Below, piece after piece: positions 33,732 to 43,036 of a stretch of DNA of 52,958 bases. The translations under genes and the position numbers were made by a program. How positions within the stretch are numbered: the stretch's first letter is position 1; every line of letters starts with the position of its first letter. Under the pieces are notes generated by a model. The model worked only from the letters and a program-made list of their open reading frames with translations, made no database searches and was not told the DNA's origin. The DNA is from Bacteroidetes bacterium HGW-Bacteroidetes-4 (lineage in GTDB: Bacteria; Bacteroidota; Bacteroidia; Bacteroidales; SZUA-534), in contig PHDD01000026.1 of the NCBI GenBank assembly GCA_002840905.1, positions 1,091 through 54,048 of the forward strand, written 5' to 3'.

Positions 33732-36593
33732 TTATCTTGTAACTGCCCCCAAATAACTGTATGGTAGTGGTTTGTTTGTTATTATTATACGCTGAAGGAT
33801 TACACCGTCGTCGATGCGGTAAAAACGCAGCGTATTTTCACCAGTTACTGCAATGTAATGTTTACTTACCGTTTCTATAGCATTATTACCCACCCAGGAA
33901 TTCCAATTGCTTGTAGCAGCCTGTGTGTGCATATTAATTTCGAAATATTCGTCGTTGTTTAAAGCCAGACCAAAGCGCAAACCACCCTGATTTAAAAAAT
34001 CTAATGTAGGCGAAAAAAATACGTGTATATTCACCCATCCGGTATCGAACGCATGAAAACGATACTCCAGGTAGGGAGCATTTTTATCTAATGTACTGGC
34101 TTGCTGATTCGACGGATAAGTGGTAATGGCTGAACCTGTTTTTCCCAGGTTGGGAATAATTTTCCATTGAATAGGATATATTTCTTCTTTTGCAGCATAA
34201 TCGGTAGCATCCATTGAAACAAGCCCATCATTCATTATATGATGCGTTTGAATTTTGTTTTCGGGATTAAATACTTTTACATTAACTTCCATGATTTGGC
34301 CGGTTGATGAGGTAAACACCACCGAACTTGTATTTTTTCCTTTAGGAGTTTTTTCCCAATCAATAGACAGCTCAAATCGGTATTGATCGGTAATAGTAAT
34401 TTCATTTGCTGAGAGCTTCAAAAATTCAGAATTACCTGTTGCTTTAACAGAAAAAGGTTCGGTGCCCTGGTTAAAGACTTCAACATAATACGATGAGGGG
34501 CCAAAAGGGGAAAATTCGGGAAGAATAGTGGGCTCCGGATTATTGGGCCACCATTTAGCGCTTCCTTCAACGGCCAATCCCATTTTAGCTTTTGTTTCCA
34601 ATTTAATAGTTGATATTTCGGGCAGGGAATTGAAATCGGGTTGCTGCCAGTAGGTATAGCCAATATGTGTTTGATCCATTATGTGGTTCCATTTACCACC
34701 GGCCAAAATGGTATTGTAATACACCGTTAGAAATGAATCTTTTTCGAAAAAGTAGCGAACACTATCGGTTAATTTATTGGTAAGTGAGCGCCCTTGGTTT
34801 GCATAGTGTCGATTTTTTGCCACAGCATAGTACAATTCATTCAGGTTGGCACTGGCTAAAATGGGAAATAATACCAATTGATAAAAAGCATCGTAATAAA
34901 TGGTATCTAAAACTTTCGATAATTCCGTAGCTTTTTTGGCCAGTTGCCTGTAATCGCTTACTACTTTTTCAAATTCGCGGAAATCAGTTAAACTGTATGT
35001 TTCCGGGCCAAGCATTTCAGGTTTTCTGCGGGCATTATATTTAGTGTAAGCATCTAATAAGTTGGCAATAGGTTTTGAGAATTCGTATCCAAATTGTTGT
35101 ACTGCCCATTGTGTGGTGTATTGGTCTAGCTTTTCCAGTGGCCACTTTTCCGGATTCCAGGCATAATCGAGAAAGAAAGAAGTGGGTAATTCCATGGGTT
35201 TAATATCGCCCACATTAACAATCCAAATCTGATTGACGCCGTAAGCGTAAGTTCGTTCCATTTGTTCCCATATACGGGGAATCAGGTTGGTATTAATCCA
35301 TTTATAGTTTCGAGGTCCGCCAACATAATCGTAATGATAGTACATGCCATAACCACCTTTATGCATACGTTCGTGAGCATTGGGCAATTTGCGCACGTTA
35401 CCCCAGTTGTCGTCGCAAAGCAAAAGTGTTACGTTGTCGGGAACCCGCATGCCTTTGTCGTAATAATCCTGAACTTCTTTATACAAAGCCCATATCTGGG
35501 GTTGTTCTGTATCGGGTTTCCCAGTCACATTTTCGATTATTTGCCGCTGCCTGGCCACAATCTTTTCCAGTAACGCAATGTTATGTTCTTGTGACATGGG
35601 TTCGTCACCATCACCACGCATGCCTATAGTAATAATGCTTTCATGGGTTCCCATCCGTTCAATACCCTCGCGCCAAAAATTGTCGAGTACTTCGGGGTTT
35701 GTTTCATAGTTCCAGTCGCCTTTACCATACATATTCCATTCGGCATGAGCGCGCATCATGGGTTCGTGATGCGAAGTTCCCATAACTATGCCCAGTTCAT
35801 CTGCCAATATTGGGTTTAATGGGTCATCTACATTGAATGCCCGTCCCCACATGGCTGGCCATAAGTAGTTTCCTTTTAAGCGAAGAATAAGCTCAAAAAC
35901 CTGTGCATAGAATTCACTGTTAAATTCTCCATACTTTTCATAAACCCAGCCCGAAAGGGCAGGAGCTTCGTCGTTTATAAAAATACCCCGATATTTTACT
36001 TTTGGTTCGCCCTGAGTGTAAGTTCCTTTTTTTACCGCCAGTTTTTCTTTTTTTACAATGGGAACATCGGCCCACCAATACCAGGGCGAAACACCAATCT
36101 TTTCCGACACATCGAACATTCCGTAAATTGTTCCCCGTTTATCACTTCCGGCAATAACCAGTGCCTTTTCAACACCTTTAATGGGATTGTTTACGACCTG
36201 GATTAAGGAAGCTTCCCATTTGTTTTCAATAAGCTGTTTTTTGATTTTATTTTGTGCGGCCAGGGAATCTATCAGTTTGTTTTTGCCTAAAGTTCCAACA
36301 ATGATTATATTTTTATCGAATATTGTGTCAGCCAGTATTTGTGGTTTCTTTGATCCAACCTGCTCCAAATCGTTGGCAAACAGATGTATTATTTTTATTA
36401 CTCCGCTATAATCTTCGGAACTATAATATATTGTTGGATTGGCTGCTGCGTCGAAAAGGGTAAAATCGCCTGATGCAGGTTTGGCTGTAATATAGAACGT
36501 ATCGGTTATTTCATTTTTACCAGTATCAGACTTGCATGAAGCAAATACCATGACAGCACTAAGTAACACGAGTTGATAATATCGGATGGCCAT
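33732..36593 (-). CDS. GH115 xylan alpha-1,2-glucuronidase, lipoprotein
   Basis: The 953-residue enzyme matches glycoside hydrolase family 115, which removes (methyl)glucuronic acid from internal and terminal xylose residues of glucuronoxylan. A lipoprotein signal ends VFASC (Cys20), and KSDTGKNE after the Cys carries acidic residues. Family motifs include RGIFINDEAPALSGW, LKGNYLWPAMWGRAF, GTSHHEPMMRAHAEW and YYHYDYVGGPRNYKW. The C-terminal third is beta-rich. Length is normal for the family. It is the last gene of the xylan operon, 12 nt after GH10. Whether it faces outward or the periplasm is not certain. Confidence 0.95.
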   Translation of the reverse strand: MAIRYYQLVLLSAVMVFASCKSDTGKNEITDTFYITAKPASGDFTLFDAAANPTIYYSSEDYSGVIKIIHLFANDLEQVGSKKPQILADTIFDKNIIIVGTLGKNKLIDSLAAQNKIKKQLIENKWEASLIQVVNNPIKGVEKALVIAGSDKRGTIYGMFDVSEKIGVSPWYWWADVPIVKKEKLAVKKGTYTQGEPKVKYRGIFINDEAPALSGWVYEKYGEFNSEFYAQVFELILRLKGNYLWPAMWGRAFNVDDPLNPILADELGIVMGTSHHEPMMRAHAEWNMYGKGDWNYETNPEVLDNFWREGIERMGTHESIITIGMRGDGDEPMSQEHNIALLEKIVARQRQIIENVTGKPDTEQPQIWALYKEVQDYYDKGMRVPDNVTLLLCDDNWGNVRKLPNAHERMHKGGYGMYYHYDYVGGPRNYKWINTNLIPRIWEQMERTYAYGVNQIWIVNVGDIKPMELPTSFFLDYAWNPEKWPLEKLDQYTTQWAVQQFGYEFSKPIANLLDAYTKYNARRKPEMLGPETYSLTDFREFEKVVSDYRQLAKKATELSKVLDTIYYDAFYQLVLFPILASANLNELYYAVAKNRHYANQGRSLTNKLTDSVRYFFEKDSFLTVYYNTILAGGKWNHIMDQTHIGYTYWQQPDFNSLPEISTIKLETKAKMGLAVEGSAKWWPNNPEPTILPEFSPFGPSSYYVEVFNQGTEPFSVKATGNSEFLKLSANEITITDQYRFELSIDWEKTPKGKNTSSVVFTSSTGQIMEVNVKVFNPENKIQTHHIMNDGLVSMDATDYAAKEEIYPIQWKIIPNLGKTGSAITTYPSNQQASTLDKNAPYLEYRFHAFDTGWVNIHVFFSPTLDFLNQGGLRFGLALNNDEYFEINMHTQAATSNWNSWVGNNAIETVSKHYIAVTGENTLRFYRIDDGVILQRIIITNKPLPYSYLGAVTR

Positions 36594-36605
36594 TTTAAAA
36601 AGAAT

Positions 36606-37703
36606 TTAGGGGGTCTTTTCAAATTCGGTAATGCTGTAAAAGCAGGATTTTGGTTGGCGGTTTTCGTCGAACAATAGCGGGTAGTTTTTTCGTCCTTTTG
36701 CCGGATAATTATTCAACCAACTGTTGTTGTCGGCAAGTCCCCATAAGGTTATTCCACTAACTACATCTTTGTTTTCGCGACAAACCCTAAAAATCATTTC
36801 ATATTGTTTGTCTTGTTTTTGCTGCCATTCCGGAGTGTATGAAATGGTTTCATCCGGAAGTACATCGCGCCGTTCTTTTTCCCATAGATACATCGAAACG
36901 TCAAGTTCGGTAATTCGAACCTGCAATCCCAGTGATGAAAACTGTTCGATGGCTTTGCGAAGATCTTCTTCCGAGGGTTCGTAAACACTCCAATGGCCTT
37001 GCAAACCCACGCCATGGATAGGAACGCCACTATCGACCAGTGTTTTTAGCAGGGTGTATATGCGTTCTCTTTTTTCAGGACTGGCGCTGTTGTAATCGTT
37101 ATAAAAGAGCAGGGCGTTGGGATTGGCCGTATTGGCAAACTCAAAAGCTTTGGCAATAAATTCACTTCCTGTAATTTGGAACCAGGGAGAATCTTTTTCA
37201 CGATAAATACGATCGGTAACATCAGCTACCGCTTCGTTAACCACATCCCAACTTTGTACATCGTCTTTATAGCGATGCATTAAGGTTGTAATGTGATTTT
37301 GCATCCGTTCAAACAGCAATTCTTTAGAGGCGGGTTTATCACCGTCAGCGAAAAACCAATTAGGAGTTTGTTCGTGCCAAACCAGGCAATGTCCATGAAT
37401 TTTTAAGTTGTTTGCTCTGGCATAGGCAACCAGCGCATCGGCTTGTTCCCAGTTCCAAACTCCTTCACTGGGTTGTAGCACTTCTGGTTTCATACAGTTT
37501 TCAGCCGTAATGCTTCCAAAATGATAGTTAACCAGCGAAGTGTCAGCGCTGTTAAGTAATCGGTAATTTACAGCCATTCCCATGGTAAAGTAATCGCTGT
37601 ATACCGATTTTAATGCTACAGGCTTGGCATTATTGTTTTTTTCTGAAGTTGTGCAATGGCTTAAAAGTATTGCAACAACAAACAAACTAATCTGGTTTTT
37701 CAT
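36606..37703 (-). CDS. GH10 endo-beta-1,4-xylanase, probable lipoprotein (1)
   Basis: The 365-residue enzyme is family 10. Acid/base Glu157 lies in WDVVNEAV and nucleophile Glu266 in ITELDVS, with HCLVWHEQTPNW forming the substrate cleft. It hydrolyses internal beta-1,4 links of xylan and releases short oligosaccharides, including ones bearing glucuronic acid. The signal ends LLSHC; His just before the Cys is atypical of a lipobox, so lipidation is likely but not certain. The first residues after Cys (TTSEKNN) hold one acidic residue. It lies 42 nt after GH43 and 12 nt before GH115. Confidence 0.95.
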   Translation of the reverse strand: MKNQISLFVVAILLSHCTTSEKNNNAKPVALKSVYSDYFTMGMAVNYRLLNSADTSLVNYHFGSITAENCMKPEVLQPSEGVWNWEQADALVAYARANNLKIHGHCLVWHEQTPNWFFADGDKPASKELLFERMQNHITTLMHRYKDDVQSWDVVNEAVADVTDRIYREKDSPWFQITGSEFIAKAFEFANTANPNALLFYNDYNSASPEKRERIYTLLKTLVDSGVPIHGVGLQGHWSVYEPSEEDLRKAIEQFSSLGLQVRITELDVSMYLWEKERRDVLPDETISYTPEWQQKQDKQYEMIFRVCRENKDVVSGITLWGLADNNSWLNNYPAKGRKNYPLLFDENRQPKSCFYSITEFEKTP

Positions 37704-37745
37704 TATTCTTTGCTTTAAATAAAACCATAAATTCAGTACAAGATG

Positions 37746-38717
37746 CTAATCTGCTAATCCATCTATAGGTTCAATGGTACCATCGGGGCGGTAGTTTATT
37801 TCGGCTACTTTAATACTTCGCAGCCAGGTTTTTCCACCCGAAGGCTTACTGTCATGATGAAAGAGGTACCATTTACCTTTAAACTCACAAATGGAGTGGT
37901 GTGTTGTCCAGCCAACAACCGGAGTTAAAATAACACCCTGCCAGGTAAAAGGTCCGTAAGGATTATCGCCGGTAGCATAGCAAAGCAAGTGTGTGTTTCC
38001 GGTTGAATAGGAAAAATAGTACATGTTGTTGTACTTATGCATCCAGGCTGCTTCAAAAAAGCGCCGCTTGTGATCGCCGGCAAGCAAGGGATTGCCTTTT
38101 TCATCGAGAATTACCAGGTCACGGGGTTCTTCGGCAAATCCGAGCATGTCATTACTCATCTTTACTACTTTAGGGCAAAGTGCAGGTTCGTTATAGGCAG
38201 GTTCTTTACCGCATTCCTGAGCTTTGTTATTGCGATACCGTTGGAGTTGTCCGCCCCATAGACCACCAAAATACATGTAGTAATCGTTGTCGTTGTCATT
38301 AAAAACTGCGGGATCGATGCTGTAGCTCCCGTCAATGGGGTGAACTTCTGCTTTAAAGGGGCCCGTGGGAGAATTACTTACAGCAGCACCAATGCGGAAA
38401 ATATCGGTTTTATCTTTTAAGGGGAAATAGAAGTAATACCTTCCGTTTTTTTCAGCTGCGTCGGGAGCCCACATTTGGCGACCCGACCAGGGAACCTGCT
38501 TTAAATCAAGTGCTACACCATGATCGGTTACGTTGCCATTGATATCATCCATAGAGAATACATGATAATCGCGCATATCGAAATGATCACCGTTATCGTT
38601 TTCCGGAATTCCTGATTCCACATCGTGTGAGGGGTAGATGTAGAGTTTTCCGTTGAATACGTGAGCCGAAGGATCGGCAGTGTATAAATCTTTAACTAAG
38701 TACCTTGACTTGTTCAT
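37746..38717 (-). CDS. GH43 beta-xylosidase / arabinofuranosidase, cytoplasmic
   Basis: The 323-residue five-bladed beta-propeller has the three GH43 acidic residues at Asp15 (TADPSAHV), Asp135 (SIDPAVF) and Glu222 (FFEAAWMHK). The pattern resembles GH43 subfamily 1, with beta-xylosidase or alpha-L-arabinofuranosidase activity. There is no signal peptide, so it acts inside the cell on xylo-oligosaccharides brought in by the GPH transporter. The region before the ATG (38718-38787) is AT-rich with no consensus promoter. Confidence 0.9.
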   Translation of the reverse strand: MNKSRYLVKDLYTADPSAHVFNGKLYIYPSHDVESGIPENDNGDHFDMRDYHVFSMDDINGNVTDHGVALDLKQVPWSGRQMWAPDAAEKNGRYYFYFPLKDKTDIFRIGAAVSNSPTGPFKAEVHPIDGSYSIDPAVFNDNDNDYYMYFGGLWGGQLQRYRNNKAQECGKEPAYNEPALCPKVVKMSNDMLGFAEEPRDLVILDEKGNPLLAGDHKRRFFEAAWMHKYNNMYYFSYSTGNTHLLCYATGDNPYGPFTWQGVILTPVVGWTTHHSICEFKGKWYLFHHDSKPSGGKTWLRSIKVAEINYRPDGTIEPIDGLAD

Positions 38718-38787
38718 ATTTATAATATTTTTAATTGTTATTTCTGTCTTTTTATTCTTTATCAGCTATTTTGCTGAGATTTACCGT

Positions 38788-40254
38788 TTAATGTTTTATG
38801 AATTTACCGGAATACACTTCGTCTGAATGCTGTAACTGAATAAGGTAAATTCCGGTTTTTAATGAATGTATGTTAACAGACTTATTGGGTTCCAATGTTC
38901 CGGTTAGTAACACTTTACCTAAAGGATTCAATACAACCCAATCTACATTACCTGTTATTTCTGGAAATTTGATGTAAAGTTTATCTCGCACCGGATTGGG
39001 ATAAATTAGTATGGGTTTATCTACGTGATTGTAAATAATATTGGTTATTTCCTCATGGGTTCCCACAAAGGTAGTTACACTACTGGCATCGACCGAAACA
39101 GGGAATAAATTTTGCGAACCAGAAACAATAGCACCTTTCTCAAGATTCTTTGTCTTTGATGTGGTGTATTTGACCAGATTGGGAAAAGGAGCATCGGGAA
39201 TTGACAGATCGAAATTTTTTGAGCTGCTATTGCGGTTAACCACAACTACAACTAAATTTGTGTCGTTTTTATAAGCAGTAACATATACATTTGATAAAGT
39301 ATTGGTTGCTGCTGCAATTCTTTTAAAACCGGGGCGCACAAATTTGGCATACTGCGCCATAACATACCCGCGTTTGGTTATGGTTCCCTGTTCTGACAGT
39401 GGGCCGTAATAACGCCTTATGTACCACCATAAGTAGGCGTTGAAATTTGCCTGCATACAATCGTTAATTTCTTTGCCGGTTCCAATTACGGCATTCCACG
39501 AGGTGTCGGTATTAAGGTGTTCAGTCATCCATACTTCTTTGCCTTTTTCCCGCGCCAGCGGATAATCGGTTAATCCGGAGCCGTAAATATGACCACCGAT
39601 GATTCCAACATGTTTAGCAGCCAAATTGTCGGTTAAAATTGTATCGGTTTGTTGGTGATCGAAACGATAGGATTCAGAAACTACCAGATTTAAATGAGCT
39701 AAGTTTTGGCCTTGTTCCCTCAGAAATTTAACCATTTGTTGTGGGGTCCAGTCGCACGATTCGTAATCTACCGCAATATCGGGTTCATTTTGGATTGACA
39801 GGGCGTAAATTGGCACATGGTTTTGTTCCATATAATCGACAAAACAGAGCAGGTAATTGGCAAAATCATCATAGTTGGTATCGTTTAAATACCCACCTAC
39901 AGTATTCAGGTTACTTTTAAAGGCTGCAGGCGGCGACCAAGGCGAAGCCATTATCAGAGCCCCCAGATTTTTAGCCGTTTGTGCTGCTCTTACTTCCTGG
40001 GCAAAGCCCGAAGTTTGATTGGGAACTTTAATTCGTAAGATGCTAAATCCCAATTGTCCTTCTTCGTTTCCAAAAGCAGTAGTTACCTGGTCGGTAGTCA
40101 GGTTTCCTATCCAGGAGGGCATATTAACGCCACCAAACCCACGAATTAGTTGATATTCTGTATTGGAATCAATTGTAATTGACTGACCACATAGTGTCAA
40201 TTGACTCAGGACTATACCAAATAAAAAAAAGAGGTAAGTACAAAGTTTGTACAT
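38788..40254 (-). CDS. GH30 glucuronoxylanase (subfamily 8-like), T9SS secreted
   Basis: The 488-residue enzyme has a signal peptide (residues 1-23, ending LCGQ). A GH30 barrel follows, with acid/base Glu157 in LSIQNEPD and nucleophile Glu245 in WMTEHL. LWWYIRRYYGP (about 275-285) matches the region that, in subfamily 8 glucuronoxylanases, supplies an Arg contacting the methylglucuronate branch; I do not know which Arg here is equivalent. Such enzymes cut xylan at a fixed distance from a glucuronic acid. The last 75 residues (PILIYPNPVRDKLYI onward) are a T9SS type A sorting tail, so the enzyme is exported to the outside. It follows a hairpin at 40269-40302. Confidence 0.93.
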   Translation of the reverse strand: MYKLCTYLFFLFGIVLSQLTLCGQSITIDSNTEYQLIRGFGGVNMPSWIGNLTTDQVTTAFGNEEGQLGFSILRIKVPNQTSGFAQEVRAAQTAKNLGALIMASPWSPPAAFKSNLNTVGGYLNDTNYDDFANYLLCFVDYMEQNHVPIYALSIQNEPDIAVDYESCDWTPQQMVKFLREQGQNLAHLNLVVSESYRFDHQQTDTILTDNLAAKHVGIIGGHIYGSGLTDYPLAREKGKEVWMTEHLNTDTSWNAVIGTGKEINDCMQANFNAYLWWYIRRYYGPLSEQGTITKRGYVMAQYAKFVRPGFKRIAAATNTLSNVYVTAYKNDTNLVVVVVNRNSSSKNFDLSIPDAPFPNLVKYTTSKTKNLEKGAIVSGSQNLFPVSVDASSVTTFVGTHEEITNIIYNHVDKPILIYPNPVRDKLYIKFPEITGNVDWVVLNPLGKVLLTGTLEPNKSVNIHSLKTGIYLIQLQHSDEVYSGKFIKH

Positions 40255-40268
40255 GGTTATTAAATTAT

Positions 40269-40302
40269 AAAGTCGGGCAATTGGTTTTATTACCCGACTT
40301 TT
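40269..40302 (-). terminator. Intra-locus hairpin before GH30
   Basis: AAAGTCGGG at 40269-40277 pairs with CCCGACTTT at 40293-40301 around a 15-nt loop. Read on the minus strand it ends in TTTATAATTT, so it could terminate or attenuate transcription leaving the lipoprotein GH10 gene, or protect mRNA ends. Confidence 0.55.
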
Positions 40303-40313
40303 GAATGAACTTA

Positions 40314-41474
40314 TTATTTGGATTCAGCTGCCAGTTTAATTATTTGCTCTACCATAGGTTTGGGTTCGTAATTGCGATCGAAAGGCAGCGGATAATCAAC
40401 CCGTCCGTGAATAGGCCAGTAATTACGCCACGATTGTCCGTCGTTTACTCCCCAAAAAGTTACCCTACTGATTTTATCGCTATGTTTCAAGTATATTTTA
40501 AACAAGTGGGTGTAGTAGTTGGTTAGTTCATTGGAAACAGAATCAGGCAAACCGTTTTCATGAGGATTGTATTCGGCCTTTAGCTCGTGGTTTTGCGAAA
40601 TTTCAGCAGTTATTTCCCTGTTCGGATTAGGTAAAACAGTTACATCGAGTTCAGTAACCATTACTTTTAATCGCAAGGCTGAATAAGCCAGAATACTTTG
40701 TTCCACTTCGTCAAATACATCGTACATTAAACCATAATGGCCTTGCATTCCAATTCCATCGATGCGTATTCCTTTATCGATAAGGTTTTGAGCCAGTTTA
40801 ACAGCTTCAGCTCGCTTATTGGCTTTGTTCATTGCATAATCGTTATAATACAATTCGGCATTGGGATCGGCTTCGTTGGCGAATTTAAAAGCCAGCTCAA
40901 TATAATCAGGACCAATAATTTGCAGAAATTTACTGTTTCGTAATCCGGCACTGTCGCTAATGGCTTCGTTTACCACATCCCATCCGTGTACTCGACCTTT
41001 ATAGCGGCCTACCACAGTATGAATATGATTTTTCATTCGGGCAATTAATGTGTCACGCGATACATTATTACCCTCGTTATCAACAAAAAACCATTTTGGT
41101 GCTTGAGAATGCCATATTAAACAATGGCCAACGATAAACATCTGGTGTTTTTCGCCAAAGGCTACAAAATCGTCAGCATCTTTAAAATTATAAACACCTT
41201 GTTCAGGATGCAACGACTCACTTTTCATGCAGTTTTCTGCCACAATGGAATTATAATGTTTTTCAACCAGTTCTATTGCTTTTGGATCGTTACCACTTAC
41301 CTGCATGGTGTTTAGGGCTGTACCCATATAAAATTTTCCTTCGAATGCTTGTTTGATTGAGGGTTGTGTTGTCTGTGTTGTATTGGTGGTTTGGTTGCAG
41401 GCAAAAAATACCAGTCCGATTAACACCAGGGACAGCAAGTTCCATTTTTTTGTTTGTTTTACAAGATTTTTCAT
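40314..41474 (-). CDS. GH10 endo-beta-1,4-xylanase, lipoprotein (2)
   Basis: The 386-residue family 10 enzyme has acid/base Glu170 in WDVVNEAI and nucleophile Glu275 in VTELDVT. GHCLIWHSQAPKWF provides the cleft residues. The signal peptide ends VFFAC (Cys26). The Cys is followed by NQTTNTTQTT with no acidic residues, unlike surface-export tags of Bacteroidota lipoproteins, so it may face the periplasm. It would cut imported xylo-oligosaccharides. It follows the GPH transporter gene by 12 nt, suggesting they share a compartment boundary. Confidence 0.95.
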   Translation of the reverse strand: MKNLVKQTKKWNLLSLVLIGLVFFACNQTTNTTQTTQPSIKQAFEGKFYMGTALNTMQVSGNDPKAIELVEKHYNSIVAENCMKSESLHPEQGVYNFKDADDFVAFGEKHQMFIVGHCLIWHSQAPKWFFVDNEGNNVSRDTLIARMKNHIHTVVGRYKGRVHGWDVVNEAISDSAGLRNSKFLQIIGPDYIELAFKFANEADPNAELYYNDYAMNKANKRAEAVKLAQNLIDKGIRIDGIGMQGHYGLMYDVFDEVEQSILAYSALRLKVMVTELDVTVLPNPNREITAEISQNHELKAEYNPHENGLPDSVSNELTNYYTHLFKIYLKHSDKISRVTFWGVNDGQSWRNYWPIHGRVDYPLPFDRNYEPKPMVEQIIKLAAESK

Positions 41475-41486
41475 AGTTCATATTTT

Positions 41487-42983
41487 TTAAGGGATTATTT
41501 CAATGATATCGACCGGAGGTTCTGCCCGACGTTCAAGTAGCTCTTTTTCAATCAAACTTTCTTTCTTTTTGTTGATGTCGTAAAAGAATAAACTGGCTAC
41601 CCCAATCATAAAAGTAATGGTTGGGAAAACACTTATTGCAAGTTTAATTCCATTGATGGTTCCGGGTAATTGGGTAGCAAAGCTCTCATCATAACCAAAA
41701 ACGGCTAATATACCGGCTACCAAAGCACCACCAATACTAAGACCTGCTTTAAGACCAAATATCATGGCAGAAAAAATAATGGCAGTGGCTCTCCGGTTAT
41801 TTTTCCATTCTGAATAATCAGCAACATCGGCAATCATTGCCCACAGCAGAGGTATAGTAATACCGTAAAATAACCCGTGAAGAATTTGGCTAATAAAAAC
41901 TAAGGCTACCGATTGAGGTGAGTAAAAGTAAAAGGCTAATAAACAAAGCGTTGAAACAAACAAAGCCGAGCCAAAAACATCGCGTTTGCCATATTTGTCG
42001 GCCAGTTTTTTCGATAAACCAATGCCTACCATCATAAAGATAATTCCACCGGCATTAAACAGACTAAAGGCTGATGTTGGGGCATCTTTGGGCCATTGAA
42101 AGCCATGAAGTCCCATACTGGTTAAAGAGTTATTTACACCTGCAATAAAACCGTTAAAACCCACATCTTCGAGAAATGCTGCCAAATGAGCTTCGCTCAT
42201 GTAATTTTCAAAATAGTAAACATACATTCCACCTTTTAGCGATAGGGTAATAAAAACAAAGATGGTTAAGATGAGCATTACAATCCAGGGGCGGTTTTTA
42301 AATAAATCGCTTAAATCCTGTTTTACACTCGATTGTTGTTCGGGACGGGGTACAATACGCTCTTTGGTGGTTAAAAAAGTAATTATAAAAAACACGATTC
42401 CAACTACAGCAAAAATGCCCATGGTTTTTTCAAATCCTAAAGTTCGGTCTCCATCACCAAGAATAAGAACCAGCGGTAAAAGCAAAACCTGAACAATAAA
42501 CTGAGCTGTAGTAACGGCAATAAAGCGGTACGACGAAAGACTATTGCGTTCGGCCATATCGCCTGTAATAACACCGCTTAATGCTGAGTAAGGCAGGTTG
42601 TTGGCTGAATAGATTACTACCAACAATATGTATGTTATCAGCGCATAAACTACTTTTCCTTCAGGGCTAAAATCGGGAGTACTAAAAGCCAGCAGGGCAA
42701 TTACCCCAAAGGGCACTGCAGTCCAGAGTATCCAGGGGCGGAATTTACCCCAGCGGGTTTGCGTGCGATCGGCAATAATTCCCATTACCGGATTAAAGAA
42801 GGCTCCAAGCATGCCACCGGCAAATATAATAGCTGAGGCGGTTGCCGGTGGAATTTTATATACATCGGTATAGAAAAAGGCAATAAAGGTCATTAAGGTT
42901 TGAAAGATGAGGTTTGCCGATAAATCGCCCAAACTGTATCCTATTTTTTCCAGCACGGAAATCTTTTGTGAAGAAGCACTCAT
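41487..42983 (-). CDS. GPH-family sugar:cation symporter (MFS)
   Basis: The 498-residue inner-membrane transporter has about twelve hydrophobic segments and the glycoside-pentoside-hexuronide family signature ADRTQTRWGKFRPW after the second helix. The IADVADYSEW segment near residue 390 also fits the family. A long central loop contains an insert around residues 255-315. GPH transporters import xylosides, xylose or hexuronides with Na+ or H+. In this locus xylo-oligosaccharides are the likely load, feeding cytoplasmic GH43. Confidence 0.92.
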   Translation of the reverse strand: MSASSQKISVLEKIGYSLGDLSANLIFQTLMTFIAFFYTDVYKIPPATASAIIFAGGMLGAFFNPVMGIIADRTQTRWGKFRPWILWTAVPFGVIALLAFSTPDFSPEGKVVYALITYILLVVIYSANNLPYSALSGVITGDMAERNSLSSYRFIAVTTAQFIVQVLLLPLVLILGDGDRTLGFEKTMGIFAVVGIVFFIITFLTTKERIVPRPEQQSSVKQDLSDLFKNRPWIVMLILTIFVFITLSLKGGMYVYYFENYMSEAHLAAFLEDVGFNGFIAGVNNSLTSMGLHGFQWPKDAPTSAFSLFNAGGIIFMMVGIGLSKKLADKYGKRDVFGSALFVSTLCLLAFYFYSPQSVALVFISQILHGLFYGITIPLLWAMIADVADYSEWKNNRRATAIIFSAMIFGLKAGLSIGGALVAGILAVFGYDESFATQLPGTINGIKLAISVFPTITFMIGVASLFFYDINKKKESLIEKELLERRAEPPVDIIEIIP

Positions 42984-43036
42984 ATTGGTTTTTTAATGAT
43001 AAATAATGTGTTTATAATGAATATTTCTGATGTTAA

